Below, piece by piece: positions 33,503 to 46,500 of a stretch of 64,000 bases of DNA (position 1 is its first letter; each line of letters begins with the position of its first letter). The position numbers and the translations under genes were made by a program. Under the pieces are notes generated by a model. It saw only the letters and a program-made list of their open reading frames with translations. It was not told the origin of the DNA and did no database searches. The stretch comes from Codonopsis lanceolata (Eukaryota > Streptophyta > Magnoliopsida > Asterales > Campanulaceae): assembly GCA_013146195.2 (NCBI GenBank), contig CM028379.1:113330168-113394167 (forward strand), read 5' to 3'.

Positions 33503-33602
33503 NNNNNNNNNNNNNNNNNNNNNNNNNNNNNNNNNNNNNNNNNNNNNNNNNNNNNNNNNNNNNNNNNNNNNNNNNNNNNNNNNNNNNNNNNNNNNNNNNN
33601 NN
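33503..33602. other. Assembly gap, exactly 100 N
   Basis: A run of 100 N. A round 100 usually marks a scaffold join of unknown true length, so distances across it should not be trusted. Confidence 0.98.
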
Positions 33603-33950
33603 GCGCTTTCCTAATTAATCACATTAGGAGAAATATCATCAAATCCAACAAAATCAAGTAAAGAACAATATAATTACTGGATAAAACATGATGCCCATAA
33701 AAAGATCAGTCCATCTCATGGGCCAGTCAATGCTTTTGGTACCTACGATTTGCAGGCTTAAAGATGGCATGGCATGGAGGGTAAACCCAACTACCAAATG
33801 GGCAGCAGCGAATTCTGAAACAAACTAACAGTTAAAAGACGTGATTCTGTTTACAATAGAACAGAATCAAACTCACAGGGTCAGTTATGGGCATTGGCAT
33901 GAGAGACGATAATATCTGGAAACAACTCAATCCTCCTTCGATTCAAGTAG

Positions 33951-36900
33951 CTACCTTTTAAGAACCTCATTGTCCTTCATCAGCTTCATTATCTTCTGCT
34001 TGAGTGTTTCAACATGTCGATTTGAAGTAAAAATCTTGTTGGTTTTCCACTAACTTTGCACTGTTAATCAGCACTGAAACATACAATCAAATGGTTACTT
34101 GCTTCAAATCAAGGTGTTAATTAGCTCAGATGACGAATGAAAAGTCCTTCTGTAAGAGTGACTGATTTCTTCAATAATGGCCATTGCAAAGCTTTTGAGT
34201 ATGGAGGGAAAGACAATAGTACTTCCCTGATCCCAAAAAAAGTAGTGTCACCATTCCTTTCTGCAACATCCCAAGAAAACTTTTCTTTTCAAAAAATAGT
34301 TTAAAAATTTTGATGATTTTTCAAATGAACACTTGGTAAAGGAAGTGGAACTCAGCTATGGCCAAATGCTTACAGTCAATTGAGTCAGTTATGATTTGTG
34401 CAAAACATGAGTTTGACTTTGTACATAGTACAGACTATTTCTTCAGAATGAAGGAAATTTAGAGATCAAATCAGTCTTCTGCAACTATTATATGAGGCAT
34501 ATGTACTCACTTTCCTTTTCCAAATTTTGGAGCTTCTTCGCAACCCTTTTTTCTCTTCCTGTTCAACCATCAGACAGTCCTTCAAATCCTAAATCCCGCT
34601 CTTATCTGTGACAGAAAAATCAACAGACTTATTCCAGTTGGATGGACAGTGAAGCCCAGTATTCGGTTGCACTTACATCTCAATTCCACGTCATAATGGA
34701 CTTGCTCCAACCTGTTCGCTAGAACTTCTATATGATTTCTATGGGCAGCCAAACTTTGGTGGAGCTGACTTATGGTTGATTCATTTGCTGCTTTCTGAAC
34801 TACAAAATCTTTGACTCATGTCGAACTTTAAGCCTCTGCATAAGAACTAAATTGGATTGGGAAAGTCCTCTTCCATGCCAGGAATACTCACCTGATTGAT
34901 CTGAGTCTCCAAGTGCTTAATCCTGTTCTCATGATCTTGTTTAAGTCTATATCATTCATCATCTCCTGCTAGCAAACTATAATTATAACCGTGCATGAAG
35001 TATAGAAAATGTGATAATACTTTGCAGTTGATTCAAAACCCCGCACTGCAGAGCTTTATCAAAACATATGTAAAACTGACCAACCCAAGATGTTCGCTTT
35101 GAGTTCTGTTCTACTGCCTAATGTTTACCACATGAAATGTACATCTATAAGTAGATACTTATTTTGAAATTACTAGTAAATTTCACCCCAACAAGCAAGT
35201 GTGCAGGGGGGATGTTTAATCAAAGTTTACATATGGTTCAAGTAAAAGAGGGCAAGTTTAGCTTGAGTATGAAATTGGAAAACTTGTAGTAATTTTCTTT
35301 GAAAATATTGGGCACCTGATCAGACCACTTATTGATGGATCCAGTATACAGCTTTAACAACCGCTCATTCTCTGCAGATTAACACAAATATATTGATTTG
35401 CAGGTAACCATCCATAAGAAAAGTCAAACTTTGACTTTTCAGAGTCAATTCGAATAATTACTTGCCAGCATTCTCATGTGATAGGTGAGTCAGTGATCAA
35501 GAAAGGCTAGAGCTTTAGGTTATTGCACAGGAACAAGCCATTAAACAGACATTACAAGTATACATCTTTTTCAAAAGAAGCAATATTAAAACTCCAGCCC
35601 CCAACTATGTCTAGCTACGACTTAAAAACTCTGCAATACAGGCCCAATGTTTCTCCCTGATTGTGTATCATGGATATAGCATAACAGGAGGAGCAACTCT
35701 GCCTTATTTACTAGTACTAATTTAATGATCAAGCTGATGGTTTGCCTTGTAAATAAGAGGACCTCCACCTCCACTTCATCATTCTTTCAAACATTCAAAC
35801 AGCACTTAAATGTCAACAGATTAATAGCCGAATGTTTGTAAATAAAATTGACTGAAGATCATGACTTCACGAGCTGGTATGTTCAAAGTACACCTTGACG
35901 ACACATGGATCCCACATGGATCATTCATGTCACATTCATGCGCGTGAGTCAAGTCGATGCTGCTGTGGACCGTAGTGAGTAAAATGAAGAGTCTTTGTTA
36001 CAAAGCTAAGTATCTAGCAAGGCATCACACCTACCCTCAACTCCTTCTAGTTCATTAGACTTGCCAAAAGGCTATCAACAAAGTGTTCAAGTCCCTTCCA
36101 ATTTCAGTATTCCCAACTCTTGGAGTCGTTTAGGCAGTAGCAACTCGAGCTTTAACAATCAAGCTAGAGTAAATTTTCATAGTTTGTTGTAACATCAATT
36201 ATCACGAGAGGCATGGTTTTATCAATCAGATGACCTCAACAGTCAACACCTTATATCATCTTTTTCTTTCTCCTTTAGATGTTGACTTTCCTTTTTTAGT
36301 TCTTTTTTATATTTGTTCTGACTGACAATCCAAAAGATGCATGTCCTTGAGTAAAATGCAATATGCAAACGTACCATTAAATGGGGCAATGCATATGCCG
36401 TCCCTAGTGACAGAGCGTCTTGAATTTGAAAATCAGTATAATAATTGGCTGAAGAAGATGAATAACCTAAAGTGGGGAAATTAAGGAGTTAAACTTACAA
36501 GCTGGCTGCACTCACAGACTAGTATATCCTCCGTGACGAAGAAAAAGTGACGCCCAATGACCCGTTAGATCAGATTCTAACCTTGAGAACTTATTGATGT
36601 TCCCTTGACCACGTTTTTCAGGCCCACTATCCCTGCAACTTGTATGAACCAAAATACTTGCTTCTTTTTACTCTTTTTAGTGCTACATTATAAAGAGAAA
36701 GTTAGGTACATAGTACTAAATACAAGGTCATTATTAAATGATCAATGTAAAAATAATGACAGCTTATGTGATGTAGACAGTCCATGTTAACTCACCAGCT
36801 ATTCGACCCTTCATATCCTGGTAATGGAGATCAGACCAAATATACGCAGCTGAATATCACAAACAAAACAAGTACATCTCTAATTAAATATATTAACTCC

Positions 36901-39900
36901 TTGACTAGTCAATAAACTAATAAAATGCTTTGCAACTAATGAGTCTCATTAATGAAAAACAAATTAAGCTAGAAACACATATATTACCTTCCATGCTTCT
37001 GAAGCAAAGATCTGCGAACAGATTGAGTAGGACGAGCAGTAAAGAGCATTATATATTAAGATCACACTCAATTAGGAAGGATGTAGTACAAAAATTGGTT
37101 TAACCTTAATCTGAAAGAAGCTACTTGTAAAAGAAAGGCATCTACCGAAGGACAGTCCAACAGAAAATGTTTTCCTGATTTGTCAAAAGACAAAGATTTG
37201 ACCATTAGAAACAAGCAAAAAGATTCAACAGAGTACACAAAATCAGGAGAATGTATCGTGGCAGATTTAGCAGAGGAACTGGATTACAAGTCAATGGAGC
37301 TTAAAGCTATCACAGGAGACACGTTTATGTTTCAATTTGGTGGTGGAGTTTCAGGCTAGAAACTAGAAAGAACCCATCTCATTACAAAGTCCAAATAGCA
37401 TCCAAACTGGGCATTTTGCTAAACATATGCCCATCTAGTAGAGTGGCAATACAGGACATGGCTTGGACCTCAAACTGAGAGGTTCTAATCTGGGGAAATA
37501 TGAATAATGTACATCTCAAATCCAGGTGTCCGGTTGTACTAAACACGTATTGCACATTGCATTACCAGCAACTTTTTCAAGAAATAGACAACAGCTAGCT
37601 CACCGGATCTTCAGATGGTACTATCAATAGAGTTGGCTCTGCTTGCTCAATCGAACAAGAGACCACAAAACATACAGACACTATAACAACTTGGCCATAC
37701 TTGTTATCACAGTTTCATTCAAGATACAGCTCTTTTACTTCTCCTAATCTCACATTCTTAAGTGATGATTTTTTGTAATGAAGGAATGACAAAAAGTTAC
37801 CAGTCAACGAGCAGTCGCAATTGAGCAACGGCCAAGAAAGCTCATCTATGTTTGAAGATTGATTCTTATGAAAAAAACCCGCATCCAGGAACAGCCCCGA
37901 CTTGTTTAATTGGCTCCTCCACGAATTCGACCTGAATGCATCAACATTGACTGATTCACGCTTCCAAAATGATCACTCGTACCCTTCTAATTTCCCAATG
38001 CTACGTGCAAAGTGAATATAATTTTAAACTAAAAACATATAATAATCACAACCATCTACGTTATCGGTCTAATTTCATATGCTACATGCATAACAGAACC
38101 CAAACAAGTTCAGGGACAGCATCAGCTAAGTAAATATTTTACACTACCTGAACTGTGCCTTTAACAAACTAGTTCAACATGAGAGCAAGTAAAATGTAAC
38201 AAAGAAAGGAATTTGATTTATACAAGCTGATTGAGGAAAGCTTCATCGGGTCGGATGATATGTTCAGCCCAATTCAAGTGCATCTCCAGGAAACGGGTTC
38301 AATGCATGCTGCGATAAAGTCAAATTCTGAGAGAGTTAGCCATTTTCAAATGGTTACTCAAATAGCCCCAGTGCTGGATTCCATTAATGTGGTTTCAAAC
38401 TTCAATTTTTCGCAGCACCAAGATGCCATTCGATTGGCAGCTAATACGGTGCTGGCCAAATTAGGAGTCGGCACTATGATTTTAGCTACTTGTCTATGTC
38501 ATAGAAGAACAGTTAGGATTTCATGTAAAGTTAGAACTTTGTGTGCTTTGCAATCTCATTTAAAAGTGGGACACTTTGATAGGAATTGAGGAGTATATGA
38601 TGTCTCTTAGTTCAGATCATTAAATCAATATGGACTCGGTAATTGTGACACGACTTTCACCTGCTCTGCAAGTAATGCACATGGAATTGTGGTGATTTTT
38701 GAAGATAGGAACACCAACTCTCTTTCTAGTTATATTCTTGGAAGTTTAGTTGGTAGTGGACACTTTGGCGAACCAGTCAAGCATGAACGATCAAAATTTT
38801 CTTGGTTCTAGTGTACATAGTCTTGCTCAAGTGGAGATTAGAAAGGATGCCTATACATTTACAAATATAAATACACCTACATGTATGAATCTGTGAGCCA
38901 TAGAGAAAGAGAGGGGGATGTTATCACAATTTGGATGCAAGTTGGTGTGTACTAGTTATATGATTCGTGGGACATCAGGCATATCCTTGAAAGAGGCTGA
39001 CTAAAGCTTGAAAACTAGCTTGGCTTCTGTTGTGAGTTGAACTGATACGTGAGAATCTGCTTGAAAACACAAGCTGACCAACCTCACTCCAAAATAGCAA
39101 CAAGCTGTCCAAACTCTCCTAATTTTAGCTTTTAACACCACGACTTCAAGCACCAAACAAAGGAATTTGATTTATAAATAATTTGTCCAAAAAAAAGACT
39201 GCTCGAAAATTAATTCAAACAACAAGTAGGCTGCTCAAATATTAATTCAAACAAAAAGTAGGCTGCTTCAAACAACAAGTAGGCTGCTCGAATATTAATT
39301 CAAACAACAAGTAGGTTGATTCAAACAACAAGTAGGCTGCTTGAATATTAATTCAAACAACAAGTAGGCTCAATTGAATTATAAGTAGACGACTTGATTT
39401 GCAATTTTGCATTAACATGATTATAGAAATTTTGCATCAATAAAAGAATTAAGGAACAAACTGATGTGTACATCAGTTTGTACAGTACTGCTTGCAGACC
39501 ACTTCGGGATGGCCTATACCTGCCTAAGGCTTCCCATTTACCTTTTCTACCCAGGCAAGACCCTCCCACAGAATGGCATGATTATTTCAGAAACATGGGA
39601 AACAACATCATCACTTCACAAAGGAAATTAACAAACAAACATGATAATTAAAGCCACAAGAAAAACGAATTAGTACCTTAAATATTGGAATTGCCGAATT
39701 ACAATCAAGAAAAAAGAGACGGTGAGGATGAAATTTGGCCACATAGACGACAGTAGAGAGTGGAGGAGACGGCAAGGGGAGGAGTCGGCGACGGCGACGG
39801 AGACGGCGAGAAGTAGAGGCGGGATTCAGGAAGCTACGTCTGTTGTCGTCCTCTTTGCCTCTTTGGCGAATACGAATGGGGAATTAGGGTTTTTTTCGGG

Positions 39901-40070
39901 TTGGGTTCAATTGGGAACAATTAGGTTTAGTTTAGAATAGGGTAAACAATTCCTAATGGTTCCTTGAGAATGATTGAGGAGCTTGTCTGGCGGAGGCTGG
40001 AGTAGCGAGAGAGAACAGAGAGTCTGCGTTGAGAGTGTGAGAGCGGAGGAGGAAAGAGAGACCAAGGTGT
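33951..40070 (-). CDS. Probable multi-exon host locus, coiled-coil protein, possibly decayed
   Basis: Several minus-strand segments are open, bounded by AG/GT, and coiled-coil-like. The leader (about 40070-39745) contains 'aaaccctaattcc' and an ATG at 39744 opening MWPNFILTVSFFLIVIRQ, with donor at 39676. Candidate exons: 37932-37801 (VEFVEEPIKQVGAVPGCG...); 36850-36797 (AYIWSDLHYQDMKGRIA); a 24 nt exon near 37000 (IFASEAWK); 35371-35316 (NERLLKLYTGSINKWSDQ); 34946-34892 (LKQDHENRIKHLETQINQ); 34794-34677 (KAANESTISQLHQSLAAHRN...), in phase with the previous one; 34588-34511 (DLKDCLMVEQEEKK); and last exon 34073-33951, ending RHVETLKQKIMKLMKDNE..LKR and TAG. Frames break at the A-run near 34550 and near 34016, so it may be a pseudogene or carry assembly errors. 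The family is not recognised. Confidence 0.4.
38209..38589 (+). other. Unexplained plus-strand open frame inside the host locus
   Basis: After a TAA, about 125 codons are open, including LIEESFIGSDDMFSPIQVHL, ETGSMHAAIKSNSERVSHFQ and QHQDAIRLAANTVLAKLGVG. The composition is more protein-like than neighbouring DNA, but the strand is opposite to the surrounding exons and no domain is recognised. It may be a captured gene fragment or chance. Confidence 0.2.
39195..39372. repeat. Minisatellite, unit about 32-37 bp
   Basis: Copies of 'aattcaaacaacaagtaggc' with 'tgctcgaatatt' repeat about five times with internal deletions. It lies in a presumed intron of the host locus. Confidence 0.85.
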
Positions 40071-40159
40071 AGTATACTTTTAATTCACTTCATTCATTTT
40101 TTTGGGTGGGGGAAATTAGACCGCTTAGTCCCGCCCTTTTTTTTGGCCGAGCCGCACAA

Positions 40160-40453
40160 CCACAATATTTCCTTACAAAAGTTGTAATCGAGTAAATACA
40201 ACGTTTTTAACAAAAAAAACATTGTGAACTAGCGTGATACAACGTTTTTAACAAAAAACGTTGTGAACTAGCGTGGCATAGAAAAAGGTTAAGAGGAAAT
40301 GTTGTAGTTTAGACAACGTTTTCAATAGAAACGCTGTGAAAAAGGTCCTAAGACAACATTTGGCAAAAAACGTTGTGTAAAACTAATTTTTAACAACGCT
40401 TTTCTAAAAACGTTGTAAAACAAACGTTGTAAATACTTCTTTTTGTTGTAGTG
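40160..40453 (-). mobile_element. CACTA transposon terminus with subterminal repeats
   Basis: It ends CTTCTTTTTGTTGTAGTG at 40453 (complement CACTACAACAAAAAG). Inside are eight or more inverted and direct copies of ACAACGTTTTT/AAAACGTTGT, the subterminal repeat style bound by En/Spm-type transposases. The opposite end is absent. It lies just beyond the 5' end of the host locus. Confidence 0.75.
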
Positions 40454-41149
40454 GTAGATCTAGCCTCATGGCCAAAAAGATTTTGCTAAATAATATGATT
40501 TGTTTTACAAAAACTATGTAAAATCACCAAACAAAAACACTCTCACAAGACAACAAGTCTTGGAGAGCAAAAACCCACAGAAAAACAGTTACAGAAAACG
40601 TGAGAAGAAAAAATAAGCTTCCTAGAACAGATAGGAAGACAAACAGTTCCTACAGTTTTCAATGTAGCTTCTGGTGTAGCTTCTCTACTTGCTGCATCGG
40701 AAGCTGCATTCAAATTCTGCACCAATTTGGAACTATGATCAGCTTCTGAAACTTTGAATTTTTCTGCTCTGAATTTTCTGCTCTCTTTCTGTATATGTCA
40801 CTTCAGCTGCTACCTAAGACCCATATATACCACAAAGGAGACCTAGATATCAAAAATAAAACAAACTCCAATATGGAAAAGGATTAGAATTACTAATTAA
40901 ATAAACCACCATAATTACTAGATTATATTACCATCTGAACATGGATTCTAGAGACACGGTTTTGGAAAGGATTTTTGCATAAATTTTGTGTCTAAAATAA
41001 CTCTTAAGATTTAAGACCAAGAAACTCAAAATATAATAATATATTTTGTTTCCTAAAATATCTAGACTTAGAGACCAAAAAAGGAGAAATAAAAACCAAA
41101 ATAGGCTATGCTTATTTTACCCTTACAATAATTATGACCAACTATAATA
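40454..41149. other. Non-genic stretch
   Basis: No gene or element end was recognised. The minus-strand frame at 40543-40725 has no known domain. Confidence 0.5.
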
Positions 41150-41600
41150 CTAGTTATATATCTTTTACTTATCAAACTTTTCAACCAAGATGGAATTTTT
41201 TCAACAGCTCTGGTTTTGAGCTAGTGCTCCAGAGGCAATTGCAAATGAAAGAATTGATGAATATCTTGGATAAACGGCTGCCTACTAAAATTTCTTTCAT
41301 GCGATGGCGTTTGTTAAATGGCTTGCTGCCATTTCTAGATATTCTCCGGTAGTTTGATTTTCATTTGCCTTCTAAATGTCCCAGTTGCAATCATGAAGAC
41401 TCCCAACATCATTGTTTCTTAGAATGTGCCAAGGCAAAGGAGGTCTGTGCTTTCTTAGAAAAATGACAAAATATTTTTATTTTTGGTTGTGCAGATCCGT
41501 GGGATTATGTGTGCAATTGGTGGTCAGATTTGAATATCAAGGCGACAAGTAGCAAATATTTTGCCGCCTCTAATATTAGAGGAACAACGGGGCGGCTCTA
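41150..41600 (+). pseudogene. LINE reverse transcriptase C-terminal zinc-binding region (zf-RVT)
   Basis: The plus strand reads KRLPTKISFMRWRLLNGLLP, then DFHLPSKCPSCNHEDSQHHC and FLECAKAKEVCAF. This is the cysteine/histidine pattern (CPSC...HxxxxC) of the zf-RVT region that follows reverse transcriptase in plant LINEs. In-frame stops lie at 41350-41352 and 41464-41466. Neither RT core nor RNase H is adjacent, so this is a short fragment. Confidence 0.85.
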
Positions 41601-41697
41601 CTTAAATTAGGGTCTAAAGCAAGAGTGCATGAAGAGCAAAATTAAGGTCAAATTCTTTAATTCAAGTAGCTATATATATAACTAATCATTTTTTATT

Positions 41698-43276
41698 GGG
41701 AAAGGCTATTTCTGTTATAGTTTTTGCTTATCCACTACATCATAAATAATAATATTAAATTAACTCTTTTTTTGAACGAAATTACCCTAAGATTGCCTAC
41801 CAATTATAATAACATAATAAATTATCCAAATTACCCTTCAAGTTTATTTTTTATTTTTATGGATGCTTATCATCTACTACATCATTAAAAATAATTTTTG
41901 ATTAACTCTTTGTTCGAACAAAATTGCCCAAAAATTACATATCAGTTATAATAACAAAAGAGATTGCCCAAATTATCTTTCAAACTTTTTTTAAATTTTT
42001 TATTAGAGTAAAGTATGGCTATGGTTAGTGTATTTTTTTATTAGTTTTTTGTTTTACTAAGTACAACAGATTTAACAAATGAAAATAAACAACTAATCTA
42101 ATCACTCTCACATATCTAAAAATAAAATTTATTTAAAAATATACGACTGCAAACCTGACTAGAATTGTAAAAACAAAACCAATAATTAAAAAAAAGTTTC
42201 AAATTAAAAAACGGAAAAAAAATGTAGAAAAAGAAAAATAATACTAACCAATGAGACTACATAAACATCCCAATAAGTCATGGTTATGCAACTCATCTAT
42301 TAAAGCAATGCATGTTATTAAAACCTCAAAATACGATAAACCGATAAAAACAAAGTACTACAAGTTACACATATCTCGTCGTGAAAAATATTACCTCGAT
42401 CAACCTTTACGTTATTATTTTCCTTCAAACGTAAGGAAATATAGTCAATAATGGCATTTCATCAGTAATAATAAAAGGCTGAAATAATCTTTTAACATGT
42501 CTTAATTTTAACATCATAAAAACTTAAAATAACAAGGTCAAAATTGAAAGAAAAAAAATATGAAAATGAATGGTCTTGCAACATAGCGAATCTCGATGCC
42601 AAATACAACCAGAAGCTCTAGCACATTATTTTTAATCATCTCTAGCTATCAACAAAAAATGAACACAAAAACAAATTAATAACAACCTAAAAATATAAAT
42701 TCTAACAAAAAAAGAACAAAAAGAAGCTGATATGTAATTTTATTTGCATGTATGGTACATACAACGATGGCCCGTATAAAAATATTATTTTAAAATGACA
42801 ATAAAGAATGTCAAACTTATGAAAAATGTATTATATGCATCATTTTTTATTTACCTTGTCATAACAATGATAGGGGCGGAAAAGACGACATTTAAAAAAA
42901 ATCAACTAACTAAATAAAGAAAACTTATTGAATTAGCTATGCAGTAAGTTAGTGATTGAGTCATCGAATGATCGCGTCAATAATTTATCACGAATTATGG
43001 GAATTGATGTTGATGGTAGTCTGTAGAAGGAGATGATGGAAGGAGTCAGTAGAATATTAGATCATAATATGCTTTAGGGTTAGCGTTAATTTCTTCACAT
43101 GCATGTAATTATATTATTATTGTATCTAATTATCATTGATAATTGGTGCCAACTAAAGGGTAATTTTGGAATAGTAAATGTGTGTTAGAAGCTCTTTAAA
43201 ATATCAAAGGATAAATTTGTCTATTTACACTAAATGTAGTGGATAAGCAAAAACAGTAGTGAAAATAGTTTCTTCC
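41698..43276. mobile_element. MULE (Mutator-like), 1.58 kb, 9 bp TSD, non-autonomous
   Basis: The ends GGGAAAGGCTATTTCTG... and (reverse complement of the right) GGAAGAAACTATTTTCAC... converge on the shared GTTTTTGCTTATCCACTACAT region, making a TIR of about 43 bp. The flanks are the perfect 9 bp repeat TTTTTTATT at 41689-41697 and 43277-43285, the length expected for Mutator. The interior is AT-rich with no transposase. An internal repeat ('cattaaaaataat', 'aattgccc') is visible at 41750-41960. Confidence 0.88.
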
Positions 43277-43518
43277 TTTTTTATTTGTTTGGTGGAAGGA
43301 GAATGAAAATTGAAGAATCAATAAATTATCAGGTATGTGGAAGGAACGGAAGAACAGAACACATAAGTCACGGGAGAGCTGAAGAGGTCGACAAATTATA
43401 AGAAGCGTGGATTTGGTAGAGGTCTAACTTAAACACGTGAACAATTTTAATCAAAAGTCAATTAGTTTTAAAGTTGGAAAGTTTTTTTTCCTACTTTCCA
43501 AATCCCAAAATTAGTTCT

Positions 43519-46500
43519 GATACTACGAGCTTAAGCTCGTGGTAATAATATCAGCTCTATCATAAATATCGTTGGATCAAATTTTAGTGTGATTTCTAAA
43601 TTTTAGGCAAATGATATGGAATGTATATGTCAACACTTTGAAAGGGTAAAACAGAAAATTTTAGTCTTGAAAATAAATTCCCGGTAATCTTCCTCCACCA
43701 TTGTTTCATATAATTTCCTTCTTCCTCCGTTTTACCTTTCCTTCTTATGAGTTACAGTGGGATTGATTTTTCATTTGGCAAATCCTTGATTCTACTTATC
43801 CCACAAACAAGGGTTTTCACTTGACTATTCTTCCTTATAAATCCCCATAATCTGTGAATTACTTTATGTAGTTTTATACCTTATGAATCCAAGTACACAT
43901 AAATCGAGAGCAACTTGCATGGAACATTGGTCGTCTATGGTGCCCTTGCCTAGGATGGTGACCACCTTTCTTTAAACCTATCAATAAATCACCGAACCCA
44001 ATTGAAACTGAAGTAAAATTATACATAAACTTATGATATTTAAACAGAGCAAAACCATGGTAGAGAGAGAAAGAGGAGAGGGAGGGAGAATCCCTTAGTT
44101 TTATTCCTTGTGAATCCCCAAAATATCTTGCTTCTGGTGCTACTTCATTGGGATTTTACCTATCTAATGATGAAGGAAAGAAATCATAATTCTTAGTTAG
44201 AACTAATTTTCTACCTAGCTGGGATGATTTTTGACACGACCCGACCACAAATCTTTATACGAAATTTGAGCCACGAGTGTAACATCAAAACAAAACACAC
44301 TAGTCCGAAATAAAACACTTGTAAAGCCCCTGCTAAAAGTGGGCCAAACAAAAACCTGATTAAAACATAATAATCTATGCTATGATAATAGAAACATCAC
44401 GGCTTTAAAAAGGCCGATAAAACAAAATAACAAAGACAACGAGCCATTGCTTGGACTAACACAAGGCTCTAAAGCCAACCAACCAATAACACTATATACA
44501 CAAGCACGGCGCTACATGTCGGCAACAAATGAATAATGTCATACTAAAAACAAACCCAAGGAAGTGTTTACATAACTCTCCTGTAAACCTATGTCCTCAC
44601 AAAACACAATACAGCCTCCTGAAGTGCTGCATACCAAAGACTATCGACGTCTAATAAATCTCGTCGACCTCACCGCGTACTTTCTGTCTGGCTGGGATCT
44701 AAGGAAAACAAAAGGAACGGGGTGAGTGATAAACTCAGTAAGTTACTACGTGATTTATATGGAATACTATTATACACATATAACCAATACATAATACACG
44801 ATACACGATACACCAAGTATAACAATTCATATACTTCCACACAATTCACGTTGATCATGTTATAATGCACATTGACTCAACGTAATATAAACACATAGTC
44901 AGGATATAAATCAGTATCTCAATCTGACTTGTATATGAACTGAATTTGCAGGAGAGATTTTGACTTGTCCTGCTATAAAACACTATAGTTGTGCTACTGA
45001 AGCAATACACATATATAACTATACCAGAAATCCATAAGAACACTGTAGATATGTTGTTGTCGCGATACTCATAATATAATGTATGAATCTGATAGTATCC
45101 AGAACTGAAAACCAAAACCATGTCTGAACCCAATAGTATCTAGAAAACACCGACCTTGGGACTTAACCAGGAGTCTCATTACCCCAAGTTTTACCCAAGA
45201 GTTGTAGTTGCGTTGCTGTTGCAGTACACATGCTGAAATCATGACTAAACCCAATGGTATCCAGAACCAATGACCTTGGGACTTAACCAGGGGTCTCATT
45301 ACCCCGAGTTTACCCAAGAGTCTAGCCTTATGTTTGTCATGTGAATTGCTTTCACAAGGCTACATCCTTGTCACGACCAATAACAAGGGAGAGACTCATG
45401 CAACGACCCGTAGCGATCACGAGATTTAACTCTCGTAAAGACTACTGTCGTCCCATTGTCGACGCAGCCACATATGCTAGCTGGACTCAATACGATGTAC
45501 AAGTAGTTGTTTACTTGTAATTAAACACAACCATCGAATCCCAAGTACGGGGGCTCGACGCACATAGAAGCATGCTTATTTGCATGAATTAAAACACATA
45601 AGCATCTATTTACTTAAACACAATTAACACATATATGATATTTCATATAAAATGTCAAACCCAAAATATTCCCCAATATCGTAGAAACCCAATACAACAC
45701 TTTTAATATTTTATTGTGTCTAATTCGACTCCGTTAAGTCATTTATTTATTATTTATAAATTCCAGGCAACACTGCGATTTGCATGATTCTACCCAACAC
45801 AATCTCACCGATAATTAATTTGGCCCCAAATAATAATCTCAAACATTTAAATACACATATGAGTTCAAATATTCAATAATTAATAACGAAAGTATTTTTA
45901 CTCTAAATTCAAAACAAATCACATGGGGGTAGCCCACAGTACATGTGTGTCAATCCTGCATACAAAGGGAAGGGGACAGTAACTTACCTCTATCGAAAAA
46001 TATCGATAAAAACACGTAATATTCGAGTAAAAATGTAGCCCTCAACACATACAACGTCTCTACGGAGTCGGAATTAAAAACAAATAATTTAAATGTAGCG
46101 AATTGAGCTAAAGAGTTAAACCCTCAAAACTCACGATGAGTTGTTGCCTAACTGAAGAAAAAGGAAAGAAATGAAGCTTCTCTCTTTCAATTGTGTTAAT
46201 AACGAGAAACAGTGGTGCATGTGGGTCCACCTACCGTCCTAAACCTAAACAAAGAAATAAATTGGAAGGAACAATTTGCTACCTTGGTTACTTTTAGTCT
46301 CCAGCAAATTACAAACAAACTAATTAAACTCGCTGAATTGAAGCAAGATGTGGCAGTCTGATCAAAAACCCATTTATTAAAACCAATCAAAATACCCACA
46401 AGTCAACCAAACCAAAATGGTCAAGTTTAAAATAAAAATATAATTTAACTTATAAAAGAAACACGTAACGTACGATACACTTCGAGTCAATCTAGCCGAA

